Of a DNA stretch of 27,398 bases, positions 1 through 8,457 are shown in pieces. The position numbers and the translations under genes were made by a program. The notes under the pieces are model-generated. The model searched no databases. It had not been told where the DNA came from and saw nothing but the letters and a program-made list of their open reading frames with translations. This DNA comes from Alistipes sp. (GTDB lineage Bacteria > Bacteroidota > Bacteroidia > Bacteroidales > Rikenellaceae): positions 1 through 27,398 of the forward strand of contig JAFXIS010000056.1 of NCBI GenBank assembly GCA_017532885.1. Reading direction: 5' to 3'. The first letter of the stretch is position 1. Each line of letters begins with the position of its first letter.

Positions 1-27
1 GAATTTTGAATTTTGAATTTTGAATTT
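1..27. repeat. Tandem heptamer array, left edge
   Basis: Almost four copies of the 7-bp unit GAATTTT. On the minus strand they follow the prfB stop codon within 6 nt and read GGAAATTC followed by three AAAATTC units. The same string, in the matching sense relative to its gene, follows the HAD phosphatase at the other edge of the window. The array starts at the first base, so its true length is unknown. Confidence 0.85.
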
Positions 28-33
28 CCTTCG

Positions 34-1153
34 CTATACGCTTTCAGCCCCACCGGTTTGCATCAGATACTCCTTAATAAACCCATCGAGATCGCCATCC
101 ATAACTGACTCTACGGCTGAAGTTTGATAGCCTGTGCGGTGGTCTTTAACTCGTCTATCGTCAAAAACATAGGAACGAATCTGTGAGCCCCACTCGATAC
201 GCTTCTTTGTAGCCTCAAGGGCCTGCTGTGTAGCCATACGCTTCTCCATCTCGCGCTGATAGAGCTTCGAGCGAAGTATGCGCATAGCATTCTCGCGGTT
301 CATAAGCTGCGAGCGAGTTTCGCTATTCTCGATAAGGAACTCCACCGGCTCGCCTGTGTCGGGATCCTTGCCGTGATAACGCAAGCGGACAGCCGTCTCG
401 ACCTTATTGACATTCTGACCTCCGGCGCCCGACGAGCGATAGGTATCCCACTCATAATCAGAGGGATTTATCACAATCTCGATACTATCGTCAATCGCAG
501 GAGTTACAAACACCGACGCAAAAGTTGTCTGGCGCTTGTTGTTGGCATTAAATGGCGACAGGCGCACCATGCGATGCACGCCATTCTCGCTTTTTAGATA
601 TCCATAGGCATAGTCGCCCTCAATCTCCAAAGTACACGACTTAACGCCCACCTCGTCGCCCGCCTGATAATCCATCATGCGGTATTTGTAGCCATGCTGG
701 TCACACCATCGGGTATACATACGCAGTAGCATCGAAGCCCAATCCAAAGCCTCCGTTCCGCCCGCTCCGGCGTTGATATCCATAATGGCACCCATCTTAT
801 CCTCCTCGGCGCGGAGCATATTCCTAAGTTCAAGAGCCTCAATAAGTTCCATTGTCCTGGCGTAGTGGGCCTCCATTTCTGCCTCGGTCGAGAGTTCTGC
901 CGCGACAAATTCGGGCATAAGGCTCAAATCCTCAACAGCCTTCGCCACCGCATCGTAATCCTCGACCCACGACTTAATGGCTGCCACCCGACGCAGTTGT
1001 TTCTGCGCTGCCTCAGCATCCTCCCAAAAGGTGGGGTCTTGTGTCTTCTCCTCCTCGTTTTGGAGGTCTATTCTTCGCTGAGCGATGTCAAAGACACCTC
1101 CCCAACGAATCCTGTCGTCTTATAGCCTCTTTAATCTGTTCTTCGGAAATCAT
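34..1153 (-). CDS. prfB: Peptide chain release factor 2, with programmed +1 frameshift
   Basis: RF2 recognises UGA and UAA stop codons and triggers peptide release on the ribosome. Translation starts at the ATG at 1153-1151 and runs 21 codons (MISEEQIKEAIRRQ...) to an in-frame TGA at 1090-1088. A +1 shift at CTT TGA C then enters the long frame (DIAQRRIDLQNEEE...), giving about 372 residues, the usual RF2 length. The class I GGQ motif lies near residues 244-246 (SSGAGGQNVNK) and the RF2-specific SPF anticodon-like tripeptide near 199-201 (RLSPFNANN). The GTG at 987 is an internal valine codon of the continuous second frame, not the start. The stop is TAG. The gene lies downstream of cysS on the same strand, separated by a palindromic terminator, so it is probably its own unit. 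No clear -7 box was seen upstream. Identity is very secure. Confidence 0.96.
1087..1103 (-). promoter_or_regulatory. prfB: prfB programmed +1 frameshift site
   Basis: On the minus strand a Shine-Dalgarno-like GGGGAGG (1103-1097) is followed by the 3-nt spacer TGT and then CTT TGA C (1093-1087). The Escherichia coli site has the same order and the same 3-nt spacing between its SD-like element and CTT. The site makes RF2 synthesis depend on RF2 level: slow UGA decoding favours the shift. The frame after the shift joins the body of RF2 exactly. Confidence 0.93.
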
Positions 1154-1184
1154 ATATCAGAAATTCAAAATGTGCTTAAAGAAT

Positions 1185-1252
1185 TTAGAGAAATTAAGGA
1201 GGTTAGAGAAATATTTCAGCATTGCTGTCAATTCACTAAACTCCTTAAATTC
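1185..1252. repeat. Inverted repeat with low-complexity units upstream of prfB
   Basis: Two 17-bp arms, 1190-1206 and 1236-1252, match in 15 of 17 positions as an inverted repeat. TTAGAGAAAT also occurs twice as a direct repeat (1185-1194 and 1203-1212). A small CAGCA/TGCTG stem lies in the loop. The element sits 33 to 100 nt upstream of the prfB start, so it could fold in the prfB leader or be a decayed dispersed repeat. No T-run follows either arm, so it is not a clear terminator. Confidence 0.55.
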
Positions 1253-1281
1253 ATCAATTTCTAAATTTTATATCCATCGCC

Positions 1282-1407
1282 AAAAACTCTTTATGATTAG
1301 GCTATTTTGAGGCTGGTCGCAGTGGGCGAAAGCGGAGCATACTTAGGCGTATGTGAGCATTTCGCACGCAAGCCAGGCGCCAAAAGAGCCAATCAGAAGG
1401 AGTTTTT
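1282..1407. terminator. 126-bp nested palindrome, likely bidirectional terminator
   Basis: Arms pair in register from outside to inside: AAAAACTC with GAGTTTTT (1282-1289/1400-1407), TGATT with AATCA, GGCT with AGCC, TTTTG with CAAAA (1305-1309/1381-1385), CTGG with CCAG, GCGAAA with TTTCGC (1326-1331/1360-1365) and CATAC with GTATG (1338-1342/1349-1353). The A-run and T-run at the two ends give the A-stem-T form of a bidirectional terminator. The right end overlaps the cysS TAA stop by two bases, so it forms the 3' end of cysS. Its length and nested arms exceed an ordinary terminator and suggest an inserted or dispersed palindromic element. Confidence 0.7.
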
Positions 1408-2887
1408 ACTCTATCTCCCAATCCACGCCATCCTTACGGTCTTTCACTCGGATACCGATAGCTGTGAGTTCGTTACGAATCTTGTCGGATGTAGCCCAAT
1501 CCTTGTTAGCCTTCGCCTCCTGACGAACCGACAGAATCATATCGACAACGGTTTTGAGCATATCGCTACCGCCTGCGGCACTCTCCGCCTTCTCGTTTCT
1601 TAGGCCGAGGATATCGAATACATAGAGGTCAAAAATGCGCTTCAACTCCGTGAGGTCGGCCTCCGAGATAGTCTGCTGACCCTCGGCAATCTGATTGATG
1701 ATACGCACCCAATCAAACAACGCAGAGATAACAATTGGCGAGTTCAAATCGTCATCCATAGCCTCACGGCAACGCTTCTCAAGGTCGGCAACCACCACAC
1801 CCGCAGATGTAGCAGCCGATGGCTTTAACTTACCCAAAGTCTCCACGCCCTTCATCAAGCGGTCAAAGCCCTTCTCGGCAGCCTGCAAAGCGGCATTTGA
1901 AAAATCGAGCGTTGAACGATAGTGTGCCTGAAGGATAAAGAAGCGGATAGTCATAGGCGAATAGGGCTGCTCCAACTTGGGATGCTCGCCATTGAAGAGC
2001 TGCTCCATAGTGATGAAGTTGCCGTACGACTTACCCATCTTCTGACCGTCGATGGTAATCATATTGTTATGCACCCAATAACGAGCCGAATCCTTGCCCA
2101 ATGCGGCCGTAGCCTGTGCAATCTCACACTCGTGGTGGGGGAACATCAAGTCCATACCGCCACCGTGGATATCGAACTGCTCGCCAAGATATTTGCACGA
2201 CATAGCCGAGCACTCCATGTGCCAGCCGGGGAAACCGTCTGACCAGGGCGAGGGCCAACGCATAATATGCTCGGGCGAAGCCTTCTTCCACAGCGCAAAG
2301 TCGAAAGAGTTGCGCTTATCGCTCTGGCCGTCCAGATCGCGTGTATTGGCAACGATATCGTCGAGGTTACGACCCGACAACTTACCGTAGTGATAGGCCT
2401 TGTTATACTTCTCGACATCGAAATATACCGAGCCGTTTGACTCATAAGCGTAGCCGGCGTCGAAGATGCGCTTCACAAACTCAATCTGCTCGATGATGTG
2501 GCCCGATGCATGGGGCTCGATTGAGGGCGTAAGAACATTCAACTGCTCCATAGCCTTATGATAGCGCTCGGTGTAGTAGTGGGCAACCTCCATAGGCTCC
2601 AGCTGCTCCAAGCGTGCCTTCTTTGCAATCTTATCCTCACCCTCGTCGGCGTCATGCTCCAAGTGGCCTACATCGGTGATATTGCGTACATAACGCACCT
2701 TATAGCCCGATGCTTTAAGGTAGCGGAACAACAAGTCGAATGTAATCGAGGGGCGGGCGTGTCCCAAGTGTGGGTCGCCATATACTGTCGGGCCGCAGAC
2801 ATACATACCTACGCGGCCTTCGTTCAAGGGCTCAAACACCTCCTTGCGGCGCGAGAGCGTATTGTATAAAACAAGTTTTGATTCCAT
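1406..2887 (-). CDS. cysS: Cysteinyl-tRNA synthetase
   Basis: Charges tRNA-Cys with cysteine in the cytoplasm; class Ia aminoacyl-tRNA synthetase. In the 493-residue product the HIGH signature reads HLGH (40-43, in [10 protein letters not shown]) and the KMSKS loop reads KMGKS (283-287). The zinc ligands known from the E. coli enzyme are all in place: C31 (YVCGPTVYG), C226 (HMECSAMS), H251 and E255 (PHHECEIAQ). The chain is about 30 residues longer than the E. coli protein. I chose the ATG at 2887 over a TTG two codons upstream, because a TATCTTTG promoter box lies only 18 nt before the ATG. The gene after it is prfB; the gene before it (GT117) ends 97 nt upstream. Housekeeping, with its own promoter. 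Confidence 0.96.
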   Translation of the reverse strand: MESKLVLYNTLSRRKEVFEPLNEGRVGMYVCGPTVYGDPHLGHARPSITFDLLFRYLKASGYKVRYVRNITDVGHLEHDADEGEDKIAKKARLEQLEPMEVAHYYTERYHKAMEQLNVLTPSIEPHASGHIIEQIEFVKRIFDAGYAYESNGSVYFDVEKYNKAYHYGKLSGRNLDDIVANTRDLDGQSDKRNSFDFALWKKASPEHIMRWPSPWSDGFPGWHMECSAMSCKYLGEQFDIHGGGMDLMFPHHECEIAQATAALGKDSARYWVHNNMITIDGQKMGKSYGNFITMEQLFNGEHPKLEQPYSPMTIRFFILQAHYRSTLDFSNAALQAAEKGFDRLMKGVETLGKLKPSAATSAGVVVADLEKRCREAMDDDLNSPIVISALFDWVRIINQIAEGQQTISEADLTELKRIFDLYVFDILGLRNEKAESAAGGSDMLKTVVDMILSVRQEAKANKDWATSDKIRNELTAIGIRVKDRKDGVDWEIE

Positions 2888-2904
2888 AGTCAATCTATTT
2901 TTTA

Positions 2905-2912
2905 CAAAGATA
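2905..2912 (-). promoter_or_regulatory. cysS promoter, -7 box
   Basis: TATCTTTG on the minus strand fits the Bacteroidetes -7 consensus TAnnTTTG. A TTG lies about 23 nt further upstream, a weak -33 element. Initiation a few bases downstream would give a leader of roughly 10 nt before the cysS ATG. Confidence 0.65.
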
Positions 2913-2984
2913 GCATTTTTTATTCAAAAAAAGCGCAAGTTCAATAACTTAATATCACTCCTCCGAAGTGCTATCCCGAATTAT

Positions 2985-5900
2985 TTACAAAGGCTTATCC
3001 ATCAACTCCTCGGCAGCCGTTCCGGGGATTATCAACTCCTCGTCGGTGTAGCCAAAGGTACGATAATAGTCATTAAGTTCGCGTACGATATCATCGCGAT
3101 GAGCATATGCCGCCAAGTAATAAAGTTCCGAGAGGCTATCCATATACTCGGTGATATGATTCGCCACAAGATTGGCTTTCACGCCATCGAACAACAAATA
3201 ATACTCGATATGCTCAATAAGGTTTGTGATATATGCACGCATCAACTCATCGCCCTTCTCCCACTCATCTATCAGATAATATGCTTCGATAAATGGCACC
3301 GTATTGGCATCGCTGAAACGAATCTTCTCGATAGGCATAACCTCCAAGCCCTTATTCAGGAGTTCAAGGGCCTCAGCCTTGCGACCCTCCTTAGCCAACT
3401 GCTTGGCAACGCGCGCAAAGCCCTCACGAGCCTTCGAAGCGCTGATATTATACTGCGTGAAGTAATCCACCAGCACATCCTCGTCGGCAATATTGCCATA
3501 GCGGAAGGTATCCATCAGCAAAGGATAAGCGACATCGGTATCTATGCGGCCAATATCCCACGACGATTGATAAGGCGTAAGAATAGGTACCAAACGATAC
3601 GCATAACCATCGAACTGGAGATAGTTCAATAGGCCAAAATCCTGCAACATATAGACCTGCGTGAAGCTTATCGGGCGCTTCCAATCAAACGACGCAAGCA
3701 TATCGAGAATCATCATCTCGCTCTTATCGAGCGAGGTCTTACGAGGCGAGATATTGATATATACCGTATCCACCATCTTGTCGCGATCCTCCTCCTTAAC
3801 GATACCGGCAGCGATAGCATTATCCTTATTGACGGGCAACGCGATGCTGCGAGCCGGGACATAATCCATCATCGTACCATCCACCAAGCGAATCTTCGTA
3901 GCATCATCCTCACGGCGAATGAAGTCCATCAACTCATCTATGCCGACGGTGCGATTTGCCTTCTCTCGAACGGGCAAAACATCGTTTACATAGGTATATT
4001 TGCTCGCCGGAAGGCTGAACGGAACGGGTGCAGCATCATTTGCCGCAGTACGCATCTCGTCGATATACCAATCGCCACTAAGATAGCTTGAGTTCATGAT
4101 TCTCACATCTGGGCGCACGCCATCCACCTCCTGGTTATACCAAAGCGGGAAGGTGTCGTTATCGCCATAGTTTATGATTATGGCATTCTTAGGTGCAGAC
4201 ATGAGGTAGTTATAACCTACATCGCGAGCATATGTTCTACCCGAGCGGTCGTGGTCGTCCCAATTCTGAACTGCCAACACCGCAGGTACCGACAAACAGA
4301 GAGCCGAAGCGGTAAGCGCCACCGCACGATTATCGCGATGCGCAAGCCATGCACACAACTCATAGATAGCCAAAACGCCCAAACCAATCCAAATCGAGAA
4401 GGCATAGAACGAACCGGCATATACATAATCTCGTTCACGAGGTTCCGAAGGCGAAGTATTGAAATATACCACAAGGGCGATACCCATCATAATGAAGAGC
4501 CACATCACCACAACAAAATTACGCTGGTCGCGATTCAGGTGATAGATTAGGCCTATCAATCCCAATAGGAACGGCAGGAAGAAATAGGTATTTCGTGCAG
4601 GATTTTCCGCCATTTCGCGTGGCAGCTGCTCCTGAGGGCCGAGGTAAGCTTCATCCACAGCCTTAATGCCCGACAGCCAATTTCCATGCGTAATTGTTTC
4701 TGCTCCCGCCTGAATATCGTCTTGGCGACCTACGAAGTTCCACAAGAAATAGCGCCAATACATATAATTGAGCTGATAGGTGAAGAAGTAGTAGAGATTC
4801 TCACCAAATGTAGGCTCAACAATGGTTTCGCCGGTCATTTGGTCATACACCTTGCGGCCATACTCCAACACCTCACCACGCATAGCCTTACCCTGCTCAT
4901 CTCGCATAATCTCACCATTCTCGTCACGCAAGAAATCTATCTTTGTACGATATGCAGCCCAAGGTTTATACTCGCTCTCGCCCTTATAGCTATTCCATAC
5001 GCGCGGGAAAAAGTGCATAAACTCCGCGGGATAGGTGTAACCCGTAAGGCGTGATGCCTGACGATACTTGCCTGCCTCCTTATCGTAAAAATAAGAGGTC
5101 GTCTCCTCATAGCTGTCGATTGGCGCCGAGTAATATGGGCCATACAACAATGGGCGCGCACCATATTGGTCACGGTTCAACATCGCCAACAAAGCGTGCG
5201 GATTATTGGGGTTATTGCTATTCATAGGAGGATTCGCCACGGCACGAATTGTAACGGTAGCATATGACGAGAAGCCTATGAGTATCATCAAAAGTGACAG
5301 CAGAAGCAGATTCCACACCTTGCGACCCGCCTTATGAGTACGATATACGCCATAAAACAGAGCAGCAAAGACCGCCAAAGCAAAGACTACGATACCCGAA
5401 TTTACGGGCAAGCCGAGAGTATTTACAAACAGCACATCGACCATCGCTCCGACATAGACCGTATAAGGAATAATAATGCCGTTTATAAAGCCTAAAATCG
5501 CAAGCGAGATAAGCGTTGCATAGATAACACCCTTCAGCGTCACATGCTCGTATTTGCGGAAATAGTAGATGAATACCATAGCCGGAATGGTCAAAAGGTT
5601 GAGCAAATGCACACCTATCGACAATCCCGTAAGATAGGCAATTAGCACTATCCAACGCAACGCATGTGGCTCGTCGGCCTGCTCCTCCCACTTCATCATC
5701 AACCACACGACAAGAGCCGTAAACATCGACGAGAGAGCATAAACCTCACCCTCGACAGCCGAGAACCAGAAGGTATCGGTGAAGGTATAGGCCAAAGCAC
5801 CTACCACGCCGGCTCCGAGCGCTGCAAACTTCTCCTTATCGCCAAACTCGCGACCCGCAGCCGAGAATACCCTGCGCGCCAGATGAGTAATGGTCCAAAA

Positions 5901-6209
5901 GAGGAACAAAATGCAGAACGCACTCGCCAAGCAATTCATGCCATTGACCATATGAGGCACATAGTAGCTCGAGGGAGCGAACATTGTGGCAATGCGTGCC
6001 ATAAGCATAAAGAGAGGTGCTCCGGGAGGGTGTCCCACCTCCAACTTATAAGATGTGGCGATAAACTCGGCACAATCCCACAACGACGACGATGGCTCCA
6101 TTGTTAGGAGGTATGTCATCGCAGCAATTGCAAAAACCACCCAACCGGTGATATTATTCCAACGCTTGAAATTCATAGTATTATATGTAATATTATCTTC
6201 GCTATTCAT
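2985..6209 (-). CDS. DUF2723 family membrane protein (glycosyltransferase family 117)
   Basis: A 1074-residue integral inner-membrane protein of the DUF2723/GT117 family, which is typical of Bacteroidota and related in layout to GT-C enzymes that use lipid-linked sugars. The family hallmark near the N-terminus is clear: SSLWDCAEFIATSYKLEVG then HPPGAP, with acidic residues D45 and E48 in the first periplasmic loop as in GT-C catalytic sites. About a dozen hydrophobic segments span the first ~690 residues; the last ~380 are soluble and helix-rich, with a TPR-like stretch (ARVAKQLAKEGRKAEALELL). The substrate is not known from sequence. A longer reading frame begins at a TTG at 6245, but that TTG is part of the promoter box, so the ATG at 6209 is preferred; the ATG at 6176 (MNFKRWNN) is also possible. 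Monocistronic. Confidence 0.85.
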   Translation of the reverse strand: MNSEDNITYNTMNFKRWNNITGWVVFAIAAMTYLLTMEPSSSLWDCAEFIATSYKLEVGHPPGAPLFMLMARIATMFAPSSYYVPHMVNGMNCLASAFCILFLFWTITHLARRVFSAAGREFGDKEKFAALGAGVVGALAYTFTDTFWFSAVEGEVYALSSMFTALVVWLMMKWEEQADEPHALRWIVLIAYLTGLSIGVHLLNLLTIPAMVFIYYFRKYEHVTLKGVIYATLISLAILGFINGIIIPYTVYVGAMVDVLFVNTLGLPVNSGIVVFALAVFAALFYGVYRTHKAGRKVWNLLLLSLLMILIGFSSYATVTIRAVANPPMNSNNPNNPHALLAMLNRDQYGARPLLYGPYYSAPIDSYEETTSYFYDKEAGKYRQASRLTGYTYPAEFMHFFPRVWNSYKGESEYKPWAAYRTKIDFLRDENGEIMRDEQGKAMRGEVLEYGRKVYDQMTGETIVEPTFGENLYYFFTYQLNYMYWRYFLWNFVGRQDDIQAGAETITHGNWLSGIKAVDEAYLGPQEQLPREMAENPARNTYFFLPFLLGLIGLIYHLNRDQRNFVVVMWLFIMMGIALVVYFNTSPSEPRERDYVYAGSFYAFSIWIGLGVLAIYELCAWLAHRDNRAVALTASALCLSVPAVLAVQNWDDHDRSGRTYARDVGYNYLMSAPKNAIIINYGDNDTFPLWYNQEVDGVRPDVRIMNSSYLSGDWYIDEMRTAANDAAPVPFSLPASKYTYVNDVLPVREKANRTVGIDELMDFIRREDDATKIRLVDGTMMDYVPARSIALPVNKDNAIAAGIVKEEDRDKMVDTVYINISPRKTSLDKSEMMILDMLASFDWKRPISFTQVYMLQDFGLLNYLQFDGYAYRLVPILTPYQSSWDIGRIDTDVAYPLLMDTFRYGNIADEDVLVDYFTQYNISASKAREGFARVAKQLAKEGRKAEALELLNKGLEVMPIEKIRFSDANTVPFIEAYYLIDEWEKGDELMRAYITNLIEHIEYYLLFDGVKANLVANHITEYMDSLSELYYLAAYAHRDDIVRELNDYYRTFGYTDEELIIPGTAAEELMDKPL

Positions 6210-6242
6210 TCTATCCTCTATCTTTAAGCGGATATATTCGGA

Positions 6243-6250
6243 CAAAGATA
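6243..6250 (-). promoter_or_regulatory. DUF2723 gene promoter, -7 box
   Basis: TATCTTTG on the minus strand, 33 nt upstream of the ATG at 6209, fits TAnnTTTG. No good -33 element is seen at the expected distance. It overlaps the TTG at which an automatic gene caller would start the gene. Confidence 0.6.
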
Positions 6251-6307
6251 CGAAGAAAAGATGAAAGATAAAAGAGCAACCGACTCAGCGCACTCTCTTT
6301 ATCAATA

Positions 6308-6343
6308 AAGATGCAAGAATTGTGTCGAAAATTCTTGCATCTT
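6308..6343. other. Perfect 14-bp hairpin downstream of the operon terminator
   Basis: AAGATGCAAGAATT (6308-6321) and its exact reverse complement (6330-6343) are separated by an 8-nt loop. It lies directly after the T-run of the sus operon terminator on the minus strand. No T-run follows it on either strand, so it is not itself a classical terminator. It may be a back-up structure, a binding site, or a remnant. Confidence 0.6.
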
Positions 6344-6383
6344 AAAAAAACAGGGGAATGTAGTTTCACAACTGCACCCCCTG
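6344..6383 (-). terminator. Intrinsic terminator of the sus operon
   Basis: On the minus strand a GC-rich hairpin (CAGGGG paired with CCCCTG, inner stem TGCAGTT/AACTACA with a G-U pair, 4-nt loop) occupies 6383-6351 and is followed at once by seven T (6350-6344). It lies 158 nt after the stop of the last GH13 gene and is the only strong terminator seen between the MFS gene and here on this strand. Confidence 0.8.
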
Positions 6384-6541
6384 CGAACGCCAAAGCGTTC
6401 TCCAACCTAAACATCATTTTACCAACATTCGTGATTTCAAATCAATATATATTGAACCACATAAAATCACAAACTTATTGGCACCATGAAAAAGCTACTA
6501 GCATAATTCCCAAAAACCTAACTTTTTTATGATGTTTATCG

Positions 6542-8434
6542 TTATCGTTTATACTCAACAATTATGACATCGTGCGGAGCAACCACAGTATCCTCCGACA
6601 ATGTTACAGGCTCGCCACTCTCGACCGAGCGACCATCCTTGAGCGTAGAGGCAATTTCGGCATAGCGCTTCCAAGGCAGAGGCTTCTCTTCATTAGAGTT
6701 ATTCACAAAGACAAAGACTGCATCCGTATCGTTATAACGGAAGAAGGCATATGTATTATCGCGACCCGCAAAATGGAGTGTACGACCAGAGTGAATCACC
6801 TCCTTTGTCTTACGCCACTGGAACAGACGACGAGTATATGCACTTACCTCGGCTGCATCGCCCGTGCGCTGCTCCTCGTCGAACAAATTGACCTTATCGC
6901 CCTGCCATCCTCCGGGGAAATCGACACGCAAGCCGCCATGTCCCTGCGATAAATCAGCCGAGCGCAGAGCCATCTCATCTCCGGCAAACACCTGCGGAAT
7001 ACCACGCATCGTAGCCAAAAGAGCCATAGCAATCTTCATTCTCGCAACATCGCCACGCACGATATCGGCCGTACGGTCGGTATCGTGGTTGCCTGTGAAA
7101 ATCATCATCTTCGACAAATCGTGATACACAAAGTCATTCGACACGGCATCGTATACTCGCATCATTCCCTCACCCCAGCCCGGGTTATCGTTAGGCAGAG
7201 CCGCGCAGATAGCGTCACGCAACGGGAAATCCATAATTGATGGGAGGTGCGAATCGAAGCCGTCGGCATTCTTGTTACCGCCCTGCCAATAAGCCAGCTG
7301 CGGAACATTACCCGTCCAGCACTCGCCCACGATATTAAACGAAGGATACTCCGCCATAACAGCCTTGCACCACTCGCTCATCGGGCCCTTCTCGTTGTAG
7401 GGGTAGGTATCGACGCGCATACCATCCAAATCGGCATACTCGGTCCACCACACAGCCCACTGCTTGAAATATTGCAACAGATAGGGGTTATCCAGATTCA
7501 TATCGGGCATCGAGACATCGAACCAACCACTCTCCTGAATCTTCAAATCCGACTGCGAAGCGTTGATATCCATATTTGTGCCGAAGATGTTATTGGTCTG
7601 CACATAGCCCTCATCGAACTTATGCACCCAATCCTCAAAAGGCATATCCTTAACCCACCAATGCGAAATACCGCAGTGATTGGTCACCATATCCATAATA
7701 ACCTTAATACCACGCGCATGAGCCTCCTTGACCATCGTACGATACAATTCATTGTCACCCATACGGGGGTCGATGTGGTAGTAATCGGCGCAAGCGTAGC
7801 CATGATATGAAGCAAACGGCTCATTATCGAGCAACATCGGTGTAGACCATATAGCCGTCATACCCATATCGGCAATATAATCCAAATTATCAATTACGCC
7901 CTGAATATCGCCTCCATGACGACCATAGAACTCCTTACGCGCTGCTTTATCCACCGTATCGTCGGTCGAATCGTTCTCCGCATTGCCATTTGCAAAGCGG
8001 TCAGGCATAATAAGATATATCGCATCGGCAGTCGTAAAGCTCTTACGCTCACGCGAACCCTCGCGGCGTGCCGCAATCTCATATCCGACCTTAAACTGCT
8101 CCTCACCCTGCGAGAAAACGAGATAGTATGTTCCAGCCTCAGCATTTTTATCTATTGCAACATCGACAAAGAGATAGTTCGGGCTGTCGGCCTTGTGAAT
8201 CTTCTTCACCTCGACACCCTCGCCCTCGATGCGGACATCATAGGCAGATATATTCTCACCTTGAACGAGCAACTGCAATGGAGTATTCATGCCTACCCAC
8301 CAAGACAGCGGCTCCACACGACTTACTCTGCCCTCGGCATCGGCAACCGACTGAGGGTTAAATGGCTCTGCGGTGGCGCACGAGAACGCCACCAGAGCCG
8401 ACAATACTATGAAAAAACCAGATATGTGCTTCAT
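6542..8434 (-). CDS. SusA-like GH13 neopullulanase/cyclomaltodextrinase lipoprotein
   Basis: Hydrolyses alpha-1,4 links of maltodextrins, pullulan or cyclodextrins; last enzyme of the starch operon. In 630 residues: lipoprotein signal with C19 (LVAFSC); N-terminal beta domain of cyclomaltodextrinase type (~35-122, SRVEPLSWWVGMNTPLQLL); GH13 (beta/alpha)8 barrel from ~135 (ADAIYLIMPDRFANG). The catalytic triad is present: D342 (DGMRVD), E371 (IVGECW) and D451 (TGNHDTDR). Other conserved GH13 residues are H211 (SYHGY) and N252/H253 (VTNHCG). A C-terminal beta domain follows ~550. Length is close to B. thetaiotaomicron SusA (617). SusA is described as a soluble periplasmic enzyme; this one has a lipobox, and its mature start (CATAEPF) lacks an acidic export signal, so a periplasm-facing anchor is likely. 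The start lies 23 nt after the stop of the previous GH13 gene. Confidence 0.88.
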   Translation of the reverse strand: MKHISGFFIVLSALVAFSCATAEPFNPQSVADAEGRVSRVEPLSWWVGMNTPLQLLVQGENISAYDVRIEGEGVEVKKIHKADSPNYLFVDVAIDKNAEAGTYYLVFSQGEEQFKVGYEIAARREGSRERKSFTTADAIYLIMPDRFANGNAENDSTDDTVDKAARKEFYGRHGGDIQGVIDNLDYIADMGMTAIWSTPMLLDNEPFASYHGYACADYYHIDPRMGDNELYRTMVKEAHARGIKVIMDMVTNHCGISHWWVKDMPFEDWVHKFDEGYVQTNNIFGTNMDINASQSDLKIQESGWFDVSMPDMNLDNPYLLQYFKQWAVWWTEYADLDGMRVDTYPYNEKGPMSEWCKAVMAEYPSFNIVGECWTGNVPQLAYWQGGNKNADGFDSHLPSIMDFPLRDAICAALPNDNPGWGEGMMRVYDAVSNDFVYHDLSKMMIFTGNHDTDRTADIVRGDVARMKIAMALLATMRGIPQVFAGDEMALRSADLSQGHGGLRVDFPGGWQGDKVNLFDEEQRTGDAAEVSAYTRRLFQWRKTKEVIHSGRTLHFAGRDNTYAFFRYNDTDAVFVFVNNSNEEKPLPWKRYAEIASTLKDGRSVESGEPVTLSEDTVVAPHDVIIVEYKR

Positions 8435-8457
8435 CTAAATAAGTTTTGTTTCCGAAA

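Larger units (their letters stand above)
6210..6541. other. Gene-free stretch between sus operon end and DUF2723 gene
   Basis: About 330 nt without a credible gene. It holds, from left to right: the DUF2723 promoter (6243-6250), a 14-bp perfect hairpin (6308-6343), the sus operon terminator (6344-6383) and a small hairpin with 6-bp arms, GAACGC/GCGTTC (6385-6400). I see nothing definite in 6401-6541, which is AT-rich and would be the 3' untranslated part of the sus transcript. Confidence 0.6.

Noticed and set aside
34..987. prfB starting at position 987 as a 317-residue protein
   Set aside because: The codon there is GTG inside a frame that continues upstream to the frameshift site; the full protein needs the +1 shift and starts at 1153.
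2888..2984. Terminator of the DUF2723 gene before cysS
   Set aside because: Only a 4-bp stem (CACT/AGTG) was found, with the T-run too far away; not convincing.
6210..6245. Longer start (TTG at 6245) for the DUF2723 protein
   Set aside because: The TTG is the last part of the TATCTTTG promoter box, so it would lie upstream of the transcript.
6311..6532. Small plus-strand open frame of 73 codons
   Set aside because: It runs through the antisense of the operon terminator and hairpins, and has no recognisable protein features.
7247..7810. Long plus-strand frames opposite the GH13 and DUF2723 genes
   Set aside because: They are antisense shadows of strong genes with catalytic motifs, without promoters or family features.
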